Source: Cheilinus undulatus (lineage: Eukaryota; Chordata; Actinopteri; Labriformes; Labridae). Taken from it: a DNA stretch of 64,000 nt. Where the stretch lies: assembly GCF_018320785.1 (NCBI RefSeq), contig NC_054873.1, forward strand, positions 20,922,196-20,986,195, read 5' to 3'. Both the position numbers and the translations under genes were made by a program. Of this stretch, positions 1-18,555 are shown piece by piece; positions within the stretch are counted from its first letter, which is position 1, and every line of letters begins with the position of its first letter. Under the pieces are notes generated by a model. The model was given only the letters and a program-made list of their open reading frames with translations, searched no databases and was not told where the DNA came from.

Positions 1-701
1 TAATGAAAAATGTTTTAGTTTAGACCTTAAATGAAGCAAAACATAACTTAACAAAGAGAAATGAAAAAACATGTTTAAAAAGCAAATCATTACAGAAGTA
101 AATGCATGCATACATTTATATTAATCCATTTTTCTTCAAACATTTGGTTGACAGGTGGTAATTTCTTAAGGAATTTCCTCCTAACTTGGGAAAACCAGCT
201 TTGTTATTTAAAGTAAAGGAGACACGTAGGCAGAAATCTTGAGACAAATGCTAAAATTAACTCATCATCATAAGAAAAACTTTAAAAAATCGACTTTGGG
301 CTTTCGTACAGACTTTTTGGCCAATTTTTTCTCTTTGGACACATTCAAAACTCACTAGAAAAAGCTTTGCGGTCACAACCCACCAGTTGAGAACCACTGG
401 TCTCATCAAAATGATGAGAATGATTATTTTTATGTCTATCTGTAGCACTGCTAAAGGCTAAGAAAGGCATTTTTTCTTATTTATTGTCTGCAGATACATA
501 GGAAGAAATCAAAATAACATTAAACATTTCCGATAGATATTTAGTGACCTACGCATGCTGTGAGATCAGCCATCAAACCTGTATAGACAGTAGAAAAACA
601 AACACATCTGGTCTTCCTTTCCTCAAAATCAAATCTGCATAATGGAGATGGCTCATTTTAAAACATGTTTAGTTGTTCTTCAGTTGCATTAGTTTTGTAT
701 A

Positions 702-2320
702 AACCACGATTCCAAAAAAGTTGGGACGTTGTTTAAAATGTCAATCACTTTCAGCTTAAATTCAACCAAACGCAACACAAAGACTGATAAAATTCAAACT
801 GATTTATTCTGAACACATTTCATGTGACTGTAGCATATTTACCACTATGTTAAATCACCTCTCCTTTTAACAACACTCCAAGTGTCTGTGGGCTGCAGAC
901 AAAAATGATTGAAGTACTGAAAGACAAATTGACGTACATCTTAATGCACATCATAATGCACATCATAATGCACTGTAAATTTTCAAGGGGAGACAGGTGT
1001 GAACTGCTTCCAGGCCAGTCTAGTATCTGCACTCTTTTGCTTTGAAGCCATGCTGTTGTAACTCATGCAGTATGTGGCTCCAAAACCTGAATGTACCTCT
1101 CAGCATTAATGGTGCCGTCACAGATGTGCTAGTTACCCATGCCATGGGAACTAAAACAATGTGCAGGCGTTACCTGTTCTTTTGTGATGATTCTTTAAAA
1201 GCTATGTACTTCAGTGATGTGCATGTAATTCCTTTCTCTCCACTAATACACCCCACAACATCTCAGATGCTGGCTTTTGAACTTTTTATCATGAACAATC
1301 TGGATGGTCTTTTTTCCTCCGTGGTCCAGAAGACTCACTGGCCGTTATTCCCCAAAGCAATCAGAAAGTCATCAGACCACACCACAGCACACTTTTGGGT
1401 CAGTCCATCTCAGATGAGCTCGGGGCCAGAGAAGTTGGCAGTAATTCCTGATGTTGTTGATCTATGGCTTTGTCTATGCATGCTGGTATTTCATGAAGTG
1501 CCACCTGAGTTATCAAAGGTCATGGTTATTAACTGTTGGGTTTTGGTCTACAACTATAAAATACAACCTATCTGGCTGTATTTGATCTTTTAATTATTGT
1601 ATTTATTATTTATTATCATTTTCTTTTCTATTTCTATGAGAATCTGTGCAATATATGTGGGTTGTGTATTGGATCTTTTTTTTAATGTGTGCAATTCTGT
1701 AAATGTAGATTATTTTTCTATTTATTACTGATGTGTGCAGCACTTCGAGTCCAAAAAAATTCCTTTAGGGGACAATAAAGTATACTGTAACAAATTGTAA
1801 AACATGTAGAGATTTCTCCAGAATTTCTAAATCTTGTGATGATATTATGGGCTATAGATGGTGATATCCCTTATTTCTTTGCAATTGCATGTTGGGGAAT
1901 GTTGATTGAAAACTAAATTACTATTCGTATACACAGTCTTTTATAAAGTGGTAAACCGCGCACCAGCATTGACTGTGAAAGACTGCGCCTTTTAGGATTG
2001 CTCCTTTTATACCCAGTCATGTATTGTCACCTGTTACCAGTTAACCTACTTACCTGTGGAATGTCCCAGGTGTTTTTGAGCATTTACAATTTAACCAGTG
2101 TTTTCCTCCCCGTGTCCCCACTTTTTTGAATGTGTTGCAGGCATCAAATTCAGATTGTGGGTATATTTCCTTAAAAACAATACATTTTATGAATTTGAAC
2201 ATTACATAGCTTGTTTTTTGCTGTACTCAATCGTATACTGGTTGACAAGGGTTTGAAAATCACTGTAGTCAGTTTTCATTATTTTACATAATGTCCCAAC
2301 TTTTTTGAAAATGGGTCTTT
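702..2320 (-). mobile_element. Decayed Tc1/mariner-like transposon, transposase on minus strand
   Basis: The ends are inverted copies of each other: ccaaaaaagttgggac near 712 and gtcccaacttttttg near 2293. The internal sequence follows a common fish Tc1-like family in reverse. The minus-strand frame at 850-1032 holds a remnant of the DDE-domain C-terminus (ILDWPGSSSHLSPLEN, compare the usual DWPxxSPDLxPIEN). Frameshifts and stops make it dead. An unrelated tail of about 250 bp (about 1552-1803) interrupts it. It sits in the csk intron upstream of 2917. Family recognition is from memory of fish repeats. Confidence 0.75.
1552..1803 (+). mobile_element. Probable non-LTR retrotransposon 3' tail nested in the Tc1 relic
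   Basis: AT-rich block that splits the otherwise continuous Tc1 relic and ends in a LINE-type tail (cctttaggggacaataaagt). The bounds are where Tc1-like similarity stops and resumes. No coding remnant is visible, so the family is not assigned. Confidence 0.4.
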
Positions 2321-2916
2321 TACTAAACCTTCTGTTGATAGATTCTAGAGTAGTAACTAATGGCTCTGAAAATGTGCTACATTTCAGGCTAAATTTATGT
2401 TCTTAGAAAAATCTTGCATGCAGTAGTTTATTTTGAAATGGAATAAAAAGCCTAAAAGTTGACTATAAAGGACAGTTAAGTGCATAAAAGGATCAACTGA
2501 TCGATTAAGTTTGGGCTGAAGCTGAATATTATATCCACTGCTTTAACACATACTGTTTCAAAGAAAGAAAGAAGACAAAAAGATACAACAAACAGTTTAA
2601 ATCATTTCATAATGTTTGAGCCTCACCTAAACCCCATCTCATCCATTTTTAGAATGGCAAGAGAAAAACACATTTTTAATTCCTAGCCACAAGTTAACCC
2701 ATTTGACTGATAGACGTCACTGCTTAATATTTATCCATGTCAATGTTTTTCTAAAAGTTCTTGCACCATTCAGTTCATTCCTTCCCTTAGCAGTTTGAAA
2801 TAGCATCTGAATACAGTAAAGTGATATTTGTTGGTTTATAGATATTAAAACAAAAGTAATGATTCATGGTTGTTGTAAAAACTCAAAATGAAGATGAATT
2901 CCTGTCTGTATTTTAG

Positions 2917-9187
<6,271 letters not shown>

Positions 9188-10090
9188 GGGATCTGTGAGA
9201 CAGAAACAGACATAAAACTGACTTTTGCACCTCTATTTTGACCGCCAGGAACCATAACCTGGGATTAAAACAAAGATAAAAGCTGAATTAATGGGAAAGT
9301 TGTTGATAAGCTTTCAAATATTACCATTATTAAGTTTGTTATCCCTCAAATCAATTTGTTCAAAGTTCAGTAAGTCAATGTGGATCAGTTTTCCTGCGTG
9401 TGGTATCAGGAGTGAATGATTAACTGTCATATTTAGAATCTGTCCTTAAAACAGTGCTGCCTCAGAGCCACAGTGCCTTTGTGATTATTGTTTTTTAGTG
9501 AAATCCTTGGTATTATTGATACCATTATTTTATTCCATGTAGTTAGTTAACATCATTTGACTGACTTTACATGATCCATGATGTCTGTTTAAAAAAAGGA
9601 AATATGCTTGAAAATAGGAAAACAATTTAGATATTTGACTTTTCATTGTACAACTTTTTTCATCATTTCCAGGTACACCATCATGCATGAATGTTGAATT
9701 ATTTTTTTTAAACAACTAAGTTAAAATGTCTAATTATACAGCTCTATTTTTGCATTGTTTTTTTTTATTTACGTTTTTCTTGCCTACTTTTTCATCCTCT
9801 GTTTGTCAAAGAAAAGCACAAGTTGAAAAAAAGTCACCTTACTACTGATAATTCACCATCCTGTGCATGCATTTAGGTAATGGTACACCTGTTTTGTCAT
9901 TTGTGTGTCCTATTGGATGTCACTATTGCTGGCTACAAAACAAACTTACAAGTTCCATCACAGAACCTGAACCTGTATGTACACAGTATTCCATCCAACA
10001 TCAATAAATGTTTAATTTTGGGAATATCTGTATTTGACCAAAATGTCTACATTTTGTACTTATTGAAATAAATAAATAAAATGTTGCTCT
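9188..10090 (+). other. csk: csk 3' UTR with candidate poly(A) signals
   Basis: AT-rich sequence after the csk stop without credible coding potential. AATAAA hexamers occur near 10003 (in atcaataaatg) and in the run of overlapping aataaa around 10066-10080. Either could end the csk transcript. The exact end is inferred; transcript reads would fix it. Confidence 0.55.
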
Positions 10091-11676
10091 CTATACTGAG
10101 TTTTTACTTTCACTTATTTGCACCTTCCATTTTAATTAGAAGCTGACTAAGCATTTGCAGAGAAGACATAATAAGATAAAAGTGTTTTGATACATTAAAG
10201 TACATACTTATGTGCAGTGCAAAAGGTGTTTTGACAGCATCACCTTTTGAAACTATAGTGTCTTCATGCAAATGAGGAGTTTTTTAAATCATCAGTTCTT
10301 AAATACATCTCAATTTTAATTTTTTAAAGACAAAATCTATGATACATAATCAAAATATTACTATGTATGAGACTATAGTCTGTGCTGCACTGTTCAGCAC
10401 TGTAACGCGTATTTATATTTTTTATTCCCCTTTTTATTTGATAAAGATTTGACATAGGGAGCTACCTAAGCTTTATGCTGTGTAAGCACCCTTTTTTAAG
10501 GTTACGAGTTCTATTTGTGTAAGAATTTTGGCTGTGCCTAGTCCCTGGTCATGATGTTAAGTGAAGATGGGCGTTTCTTAATTGAGTTTCTGATATTTTT
10601 TAATTACACTCACATCTGTTGTATTTTGACTGTCAGGAAACGTTGCTCTCATTTACTGTTAACAACAAAGTGAGTTCTGTTGACTGCCATTATAATCCAT
10701 TTCTGATAAGATATATATTTTTAAATATTGATCTGTTATAATTTATTGCAGTTCAAGCCTACTTACAAAATTTGTTGTAAACAGCACACATATGAACACT
10801 GTTAAAAAATCTTGTATTACACAAAAAGTAAAAATGAATCAAAGTCAATGTTCTAGCTTAACTTCTAGACAGGTCAGCCTGTGATTAAAATAACATTGAA
10901 AATAAAATTGGTTACAGAATTATTTTTTCCTGTTTGTTTTTCTTCATGGACTTAAGTGGTATATGATCAAAATGGACATCTAAACATTTTTTGTTTGTTT
11001 GTTTGTTTGTTTGTTTGTTTTTGTTTTTGTTTTGTTTTTTTTTGTTTTTGCAAAGTATAATTTACATTCACTAATCACCCCTTGATAAAAAAATATTTTT
11101 TAAAAATATTATTCAATCATAATTTTATTGCAGTTAAACTGATTTGACATTGTTTTTCTTAACAGTAAATATGTAAAAAAAAATTAAAACCTGGCATTGT
11201 TGTGCAATGAATAAAAATGCACCAAAGTCAGTGTTCTAGCTTATCATCTTGACAGGTAAACCTGTGATTAAAAAAAAATAATAACATTAAAAAAAATTAA
11301 AAACAGGACTTATCAGAATATTCAGTTTCTTTGTTTTTCACTATAGCATTAAATGGCGTATTATCAAAGGAAACACACACACACACACACATATAATTAT
11401 ATTTCTTTATATTTCCATATATATATATATATATTTTTTTTTTTTCCATTTAACTCATTTAACTGACTAAACAACATTTGTTTTTAACTGTAAGTGAGTT
11501 TTTCTTTAAAGGGCATGAGGGTTAATAATTTTGGATGTAGAAAGGTAAGACAATTCCTTTAGATACTTGTGGGTTTTGCCACCATTGAACAACATGAAAT
11601 TGCGCTTTTAAAGAAATGTATTCACAATGAATAAAGACAAGTGTCCTTTTCGTGTGAAACCCCTCATTCAACCACT
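10091..11676. other. Intergenic csk-adal spacer with simple repeats and a diverged direct duplication
   Basis: AT-rich and without genes. Contains a (TTTG)n run at about 10993-11035, a (CA)n run at about 11372-11391 followed by (AT)n to about 11434, and two diverged direct copies of a segment of about 150 bp (near 10835-10985 and 11215-11365) that share the text gtgttctagctta and cctgtgattaaaa. Confidence 0.65.
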
Positions 11677-11684
11677 CTAGATAC

Positions 11685-12247
11685 TAGCGTTGTAGTACTC
11701 AAGAAGGGTCTTGGTCTTGAGACCGGTCTGAAGATCACATTTTGAATGTCTTGGTCATGTCTCGGACTCAAGAACATTTTGCTCGGTCTTGTCTCGGACT
11801 CGGGATTTTCCATCGAGACCGGTTAAGACCAGCACTGATCTGCTATTCTTCTACTTAATGTGATAATAAGTAGAAGGTCTTGCTAAAAAAAGACAAATAG
11901 CTACACCTGAAAAAACTCAGACATCAGTTTTTATAGTCAGAAATACCTCTGAACACTTACTTGAGGCCTCATTCACCTGACAAATCTATTTTCGTCATCA
12001 TCATCAATCAATCATTTTTTTTAAAAAATAATTCCAGACTTTGTGAGATTTTTGCATGTTGTGCTTTGAAAAATCTGCATTGATTTTTAAAAGAAAACTA
12101 AAATTAAAGAGAGAATGCTCTTTAACTGCTCAACCTCTTCAAGGTTTTCTTTAATTGATTTCTATGGCCTAGGTCTTGTCTCAATCTCGGTGCACTGGTC
12201 TCAGGCAAGTCTTGGTCTCGGATGGTATGTACTTGGGTACATCACTA
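11685..12247. mobile_element. hAT-type MITE with 8-bp target duplication
   Basis: The 563-bp element is flanked by identical CTAGATAC at 11677-11684 and 12248-12255. The ends are imperfect inverted repeats: TAGCGTTGTAGTACTCAAG on the left, and the right end read on the other strand as TAGTGATGTACCCAAG. The interior repeats ggtcttggtctcg-like words and has no open frame. The 8-bp duplication and the TAG-type ends fit the hAT superfamily; the assignment is inference. Confidence 0.8.
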
Positions 12248-12459
12248 CTAGATACTTTCTTATCAGAGAAGAACTTAAACGATTTAAGGACAGTATACGA
12301 AGCGGAACTTTTATAAAAGGGTAAGAGGGATCATTTCTTGGTTGCACTCCGTGGTCCAACAGGAAAAGGAATCCTGAAAACAAAGGCTTATGAGACTGAC
12401 GGTCTTTAAACTGACTTCTGCTGTCTCCCGTTAGCTCGGGTTTTAGGTTTTATGTCGTG

Positions 12460-15400
12460 ATGGATAAGGAAGCTGATATCTTTTATCGGGAGCTGCCAAA
12501 AGTGGTGAGTTTAGTCAGGCATTTCTTGCTAACCTTTTATAATGAAATTAGTGAGTTTAATGAGAGTGGAAGTGTATTTGTGCTAGCTATATGCTAACGG
12601 CAGGGTTCCATCTGTCACCAGGAGCTTCATGCTCACCTGAACGGCTCTGTGAGCTGTCAAACCATCGAGAAACTCATGAGCAGGAAGCCTCATCTTAACA
12701 TTGAACACAACATGACTGCTATCGGTAAAGGACAACGGAGGACACTAGATGAGTGAGTATAACTTTAAACCATCTTAATTTGTTTGTTGTGTTAATTTAC
12801 TTAATTTTAGATATTGTATATATTTCTGTTAGTCTTTATTTTATTATGTCATATTTTTATTATGTGTTTGAGCCTAAAATCTCATTGTGATTAAAGTCTT
12901 ATGTTTCTGATACTTTGTAAATAAAGTTATTTGATTGGAACTATAGAAGATGTTTCACGAAACTGAGTTTGTGGTAAGATTAATTCATTAATTTATTCTA
13001 ATTTTAACAAACACATGAAATCATAAATTAATTTTTTTTTCTAATTTCATTGACAATAAATATGCTTAATAGGCAAACATTTTTCCTTTTGTATCACTTT
13101 AAAATATCAAGTATATCAAATATCAAAAAAATAATAATAATAATATCAAATTTTTTAAATTTTGTAAGCACCTGGAGACATCCCTGGGGGTTCTCTCATA
13201 CTTTAGGTTGAATTTTCTTTATGTTAAAGAGTTTTACCTGGAGTTAAATCTTGCACTGAGCAAACCCGGCTTTCTTCTCTAAAAGCAAATGAAGCATTTT
13301 TAAAAACATCTCTCTTCAGAATGTGTCTGCTCCAGCAGAAAACAATTTCAAATGTTAGTCAAACAAAAGAAGCAACATGCAGATTGGGCCCTCTACTGGG
13401 GGAAAAACCCCATCATTCTACTTGTGTATTTTTATCAAATAACTGTATAACTGTAACCCGACAATAGAAGTTGATGGAGGAACTTTTGTTATATGGTGTT
13501 AAAGCAGTGTGGTGCTGATGTCCACAGGTGTTTTCAGGTCTTCAAGTCAATACATCAGCTGGTGGACACCGAGGAGGACATCCTAATGGTATGGGTTGAA
13601 GCTCGATATGACTTTACTTGTCCCAAATATCAACAGAAATTCTTACTTTATTTACGTTCCAGGTGGCCACAGATGTTATCAGGGAGTTTGCAGCTGATGG
13701 TGTCAAATATTTAGAGCTGAGAAGTACACCAAGAGATGAGAAAAACACAGGTAAACATGTCAACCTGGAGCATTATGTATGATCAAGTCATTAACACATA
13801 GAAGGGTTTTACTCCAATGTTTGTCTAAATCTGTTTTTACAAGGACTGACAAAAAAGCGATATATTGAAACTGTCATTAAGGCCATCCAGCAGTGTAAAA
13901 ATGACGACTTGGACATCGATGTCAGGTATGCATAGCTTTTTTACCACATAAGTCCAGAAATTAAACTTGCATGTTTAAACAACTAAAAATATACAAGTAA
14001 TTTACCACGATTATACAGTGGTAAGAGACAGTGGTGTATGTTTTTTATATGTGCCCATTTGTTCTCGAGGTTTCTTGTGGCAATTGACCGCAGAAATGGG
14101 ACTGAAGTTGCCATGGAGACAGTGAAGCTGGCAGAGGAGTTGATGCTGTCCTCTGATGGTTTGGTGGTGGGACTGGACCTCAGTGGAGATCCAACGGTCA
14201 GTCAGAGAGTCTGGACTTTTGAGAGAGGAGAGAACATCACGTTTTAACCAACAGTATTTTTAGATAAAACCTTGTAAATGAAAGTAGTTAGATAAAATGT
14301 AGTGTGCTTTAACAAGACAAGTACTGTGTTGTCAGATATTGCCACAGCATGAATGTTTACCAATATAGTTTATTCGTTTAGGTTGGCCATGGCAAAGATT
14401 TACTTCCTGCTCTGCAGAAGGCAAAGAACTGTGGACTGAAGCTCGCGCTGCACCTCTCAGAAGTATGACCACACATATTTGCTGTTACCTGCAGTTAAGT
14501 TATCCATAAGTACTCTGACATCATGACATCTGCTGCAGGTACCATCACAGCTGGAGGAGACGGACCTGCTGCTGAATCTTCCTCCGGACAGGATCGGCCA
14601 CGGCACCTTCCTTCATCCAGAAGTTGGTGGATCTCAAAGTCTTGTTGATAAAGTGCTAAAGAACAACATACCACTGGGTGAGACAGCTGGGAATGATCAA
14701 ATTTTCTGCACTATACAGAGCCTATGTTTTTTTTAAATTTATTGACTTGTGTTTTTCTTGTAGAGCTTTGCCTGACTTCAAATGTCAAGGGAAAGACTGT
14801 ACCATGTTACTCTGAACACCATTTTAAATACTGGTACCAGCTGGGACATCCCAGTGTGATTTGTGTAAGTTTTCACTTCATATTTCTTTGCAAGGGAGGC
14901 TTTTTTATAGGATCAATGGGACTAAATAGCTTTTAGCATTATTTGTATACTGGCATGATAACAGCGATTTCCGTATTGATGCAAAAAAATCTTTAATAAA
15001 GCTGCCTTTGGCACTGTATTCTTCTAGTGATTTGAAGTAAGCGCATGCTAATATCCCTATAGAAAGGATAAGCATCCCTAAACCCAATTAACTCTTTACC
15101 ATTTGCCTCCACAAGTTGACCGAGCAAACCGATGGGCAGCAAAAAGCCAGCACTTTGACAAGGTTGTCAAGTAAAAAAGAACCTTCTGTCTCTGTGGTGA
15201 AACCAAAGAATAATATAACTGAAGTTACAAAGTAATAGTGCAGCGCAGTGTCTTTTTCTTGGTTTCAAAGTGATTTATTAAATATTTTCAATGTTAAGAG
15301 CACAAATAAAGCTTTAGAAAAGATCCCACAACTCCCACAATGCTAATTAATAATGATCTTTCTCATAATAACACATTAATTGATACTGAGGAGTAAAATT

Positions 15401-15713
15401 GGTGTAGTGTGACTTGTAAAAGCATTCATGTAGAATTTACATTAGAAAATCAGTCTCCATGAATAATTTTCTGTTCTTTGTCTCACTACAGACGGATGAT
15501 AAAGGAGTCTTCAGTACAGATTTGTCTCAGGAATATCAGCTGGCTGCCTCCACGTTTGGTCTCAGTCATGAAGCTGTGTGGAATCTCTCTCAGCAGGCCA
15601 TAGACTGTATCTTTGCACCAGAGGATGTGAAACAGCAACTCAGACAGAAGTGGACTACTTTACAGCCTCAGGTGTTCCAAGTGACCCATGCAGAGAAAGC
15701 GAAAGCCGATTAA
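12460..15713 (+). CDS. adal: Adenosine deaminase-like / N6-methyl-AMP deaminase (ADAL, MAPDA), complete
   Basis: Zinc hydrolase that deaminates N6-methyl-AMP and related modified AMPs to IMP. Ten coding exons: 12460-12504, 12622-12752, 13528-13588, 13663-13750, 13844-13925, 14070-14196, 14382-14462, 14539-14677, 14764-14864 and 15492-15713, total 1077 bp, 358 aa, close to the human length. The start is the ATG of MDKEADIFYRELPKV; an upstream ATG at 12451 runs into the overlapping TGA at once. Expected zinc and catalytic residues are all visible: H18 and H20 in ELHAHLNGS, H202 and E205 in LHLSE, H226 in RIGHGTF, D287 and D288 in TDDKGVF. LHLSE instead of HAGE separates it from ADA proper. All introns are GT-AG. 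The stop faces the end of convergent nat10. A broken copy of its last exon lies at 22164. Confidence 0.96.
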
Positions 15714-16118
15714 TATACCTCAAATTAAAGTTTACACTACCTTTTTGGTTTACTCTTTACAAGTCTTTGAAGAAGATGTAACATCACCTTAAAAGGGAAG
15801 TCTAAAATGTCACCATGTGTTACTTGAAAGTAGTGGATGCTTGTTCAGTAAAGTGTTATTTTCTTCCTTGTACAAGATCTGTGGTGTTGCACTTAATAGT
15901 ACTCAAAGCAACAGATTTGATAAAAAGTTGATTTAGTTAAGGGAAAGAATGAAACATAGAAAGAAAGTACCAGTCTTTATGGTTCTCTCCTGTATTTGGA
16001 AGTCGCTCTCAAGCATCCAAAGTTTTCACATTGATGCTGTTTAGGCTGTAACATAAAGAAAGGCCTTTGAACACATCAGGGTGAGTGTGGGTAAAAGGAG
16101 TGCAGAGTTGCTGTATTG
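15714..16118 (+). other. adal: adal 3' flank / UTR, also present in a second copy at 22.4-22.7 kb
   Basis: Noncoding sequence after the adal stop. It contains words shared with 22380-22720 (acaagtctttg, gttacttgaaagta, cacgttgatgctg-like), so it belongs to the duplicated block. No clear AATAAA was found. Confidence 0.5.
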
Positions 16119-16122
16119 ATAA

Positions 16123-16635
16123 TGTCACGTTTCTGCAAGTCACATGACATGAAGGACAGGGGTCATGGACAGGGAAAGTAACAAAAAGAAAATCTGCACC
16201 TTTATATAAAACAAAAATAAGGCCTTTGGGGTCTAAAAGATGGAGTGGAGTTATGCTTCTCCACAGCCACCCACTGATTTTGCCAAAAGTTGGCAAACTA
16301 AAGTAAAAAGGCCTCAAACAGAGGTAGAATTGCTTGGTGGGGAGAAAACACTAAGTGGAGAAATCTCCTTAGAGATCAACCCTCACAAAAACTCTAGAAT
16401 TTACCCTCTTTCCCTCAAAACACATAACCACTCTCAAAAACACTCATCACACAAACCAAAAGAAACCAACTGAAGGTGTTGGCTCTTTGGTGTCACACCC
16501 CAAACTGAGGGAAAGAACCTCCTTTTATAGACTACCCAGGCTGATGAGCACCAGCTGAGTGCAATGAGGACAGGTGAGCTGAGTGAGAGGCTCGTTAGGA
16601 GTGCTGGAGGTCACAGACTACCTCCATCTGTAACA
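16123..16635 (-). repeat. 3' LTR of the retrotransposon
   Basis: 513 bp, same length and ends as the LTR at 19816-20328, with a single difference seen by eye (16149). It carries the same TATA-like motif. Confidence 0.92.
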
Positions 16636-16649
16636 CCTCCCCCCAAAAA
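16636..16649 (-). other. Polypurine tract next to the 3' LTR
   Basis: The minus strand reads TTTTTGGGGGGAGG immediately before the 3' LTR start TGTTACAG. This is the expected second-strand priming site. Confidence 0.75.
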
Positions 16650-16869
16650 GACAACAAATCTTATTTGTTGACATAAACGAACTTCAAATTCAACACAATG
16701 TTTACTTTAGGACTCTATCATTTAACTCCACCTGTAAACACAAAAAGCTAGTACAAAAACACTAGATAACCTGTTAGGAAATGAACTATTTGTTTACAAC
16801 CAGAACAACAAAAAACACCCTACTGCTCTGAGTAGAGGAACCTTTAGACCAAGAACAAAAATACTCATT
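16650..16869 (-). other. Noncoding stretch of the retrotransposon between pol stop and polypurine tract
   Basis: About 220 bp after the pol stop on the minus strand, without an open frame. No envelope-like frame is present, consistent with a Gypsy retrotransposon rather than a retrovirus. Confidence 0.6.
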
Positions 16870-18555
16870 TTAGTCAGTCGTCACTCGTGACAGACAGTCA
16901 GCAACTACATTGTCTTTTCCTCTTACATGTTGGATTTTTAGTGGAAACTCCTGCAAAGCTAAACTCCAACGGAGTAACCTACGGTTAGTGGAGGCCGATC
17001 TTTGCAGGAACAACAAGGGGTTGTGGTCAGTGTAAACCACCAAAGGATCAGAAGATGAAGCGTAGACCTCACAGAATCCCAAAACCAGGGTCATCAGTGT
17101 CACAACCATTATCAAGTTAAAGGGACATAATCGTTTTTTCTTTCTGAAGTCGGGTCTTGACACAATGCCATCCAAGCTTCTAATCTCCCTTACTACAGTG
17201 CATTTTCCAGAAAACTGCACTTCAAGGGGCGACATAACAGGCAACAAAATCAACATCTGATCCTCAACATCAAATGATCGAGAACGAGCTTTTCGATCTT
17301 CCAAGATTTTTCTCTTTGCAAACAAAACTTGAACACCCTCATCCCAGGGGTCCACACACTCCACCAGCACTTTGCTGAATGGCTCATCAAAAGCAGTTTT
17401 CGGTTGCAAAGCAGCAACTGGCACCACTTGATTTGGTTTGCCTGTTAACTGGCAAACTTCACAGGCTTTACAAAATTTCTTAATGTCTGTTTTCAGACCT
17501 GGCCAAAATAAATTTTGTAAAATCCAGTCATACATCTTATTGACACCAAAATGACCAGACATACTCCCTACATGTGCCAGCCTTAGTATCTCGGGACAAA
17601 GTGGTGTTGGGACCACTACTTGAGGTACCGCCGACTTGGCACCTTCCACAAGAGGACATGGCTGCCATTTCCTCATCAACACGCCACTCCTCTTAAAGTA
17701 TCCCACCGGAACACCATCACAATCCTCTTCCAACCAGAGGTCAACATACAGGGGTAACAAAGAATCATCTTTCTCCTGCTCAGCAATGAGCTGCTCATGA
17801 CACATTTTAATGCGATATGTAGAGACATCGTTCATCTCTACATCTGCTTTCACCTTTGAGCTGCCCAAAGGTAAAGCCAACTCAGGGGCTTCAACAAAGT
17901 TTGCATCACACAATTTTGTCTCTGAGAGACCAACTGAAATGTGATGCTCAACATCCCCATCAACATAAACATGCTCACGAATAGACAATTTATTTTCAGG
18001 AGAAATCTCAGAGTCAGAATCGCACAAAAATGTCTCAGCCAAATCAACCAAAGTGAGATCTCTGACATCTTCAGAACGAGTGCTACCAGCCTCTCTCTTA
18101 GCCATAGCACGAGTGTCAACACAAGACACAACCTCAGGGTGTGACTCCACCAACCCTTCCTTTTCTTCAATTTTAGGTACCTCCGACACAATAGGGTCTG
18201 GTAGATGACTTGTGACTTTGTCACCTGCCAAGTCATTTCCCAAAAGGAAGGTGATCCCTCCCACAGGCAGTCCATCCCTTAAGGCTACCTCAACAGTGCC
18301 ACTGACTATCTCAGATTCCAACTTAATAACAAATAACGGTTCTTGAAACCAATTCATCTCCACACCCCTTATAAGAGCGCTGTTGCTGCTCTTCATTTCA
18401 TCAGTAAGAGGCAACACCCCTCTCAACAGAATGGACTGTGACGCTGCAGTGTCTCGCAGTATTTTCACTGGTCTCTTGTGCTCATCTCCAAGCAGGGACA
18501 CAAATCCATCAGATGTGAAAGGCCTGAACTCATCTGGCACTTTCTCACTGCAATT
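16870..18555 (-). pseudogene. pol: Retrotransposon Pol, shortened: protease, integrase pieces, RNase H end
   Basis: Open frame in register with gag; the first Met is at 18540. Order of remnants: a protease-like motif (ILRDTAASQSILLRG); an integrase zinc-binding region of H-x4-H...C-x2-C type (LAHVGSMSGHFGV to KACEVCQL); the start of the core (KVLVECVDPW), after which the D,D,E core is absent; an integrase C-terminal segment (ending FRKKKRLCPFN); then an RNase H C-terminus (VVYTDHNPLLFL, HVRGKDNVVADCLSRV). No YxDD-type reverse transcriptase motif is present. Two deletions, both leaving the frame open, explain this. Dead as an enzyme set, though gag could still be made. Confidence 0.85.

Noticed and set aside
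1042-1593. 183-codon plus-strand frame
   Set aside because: It runs antisense to a decayed Tc1-like transposase and into an unrelated LINE-like tail. No protein family is recognisable in this direction.
16240-16473. 77-codon frame present identically at 16240-16473 and 19933-20166
   Set aside because: It lies wholly inside the two LTRs and on the strand opposite to the element's genes. The repetition is due to the LTRs, not to a conserved gene.
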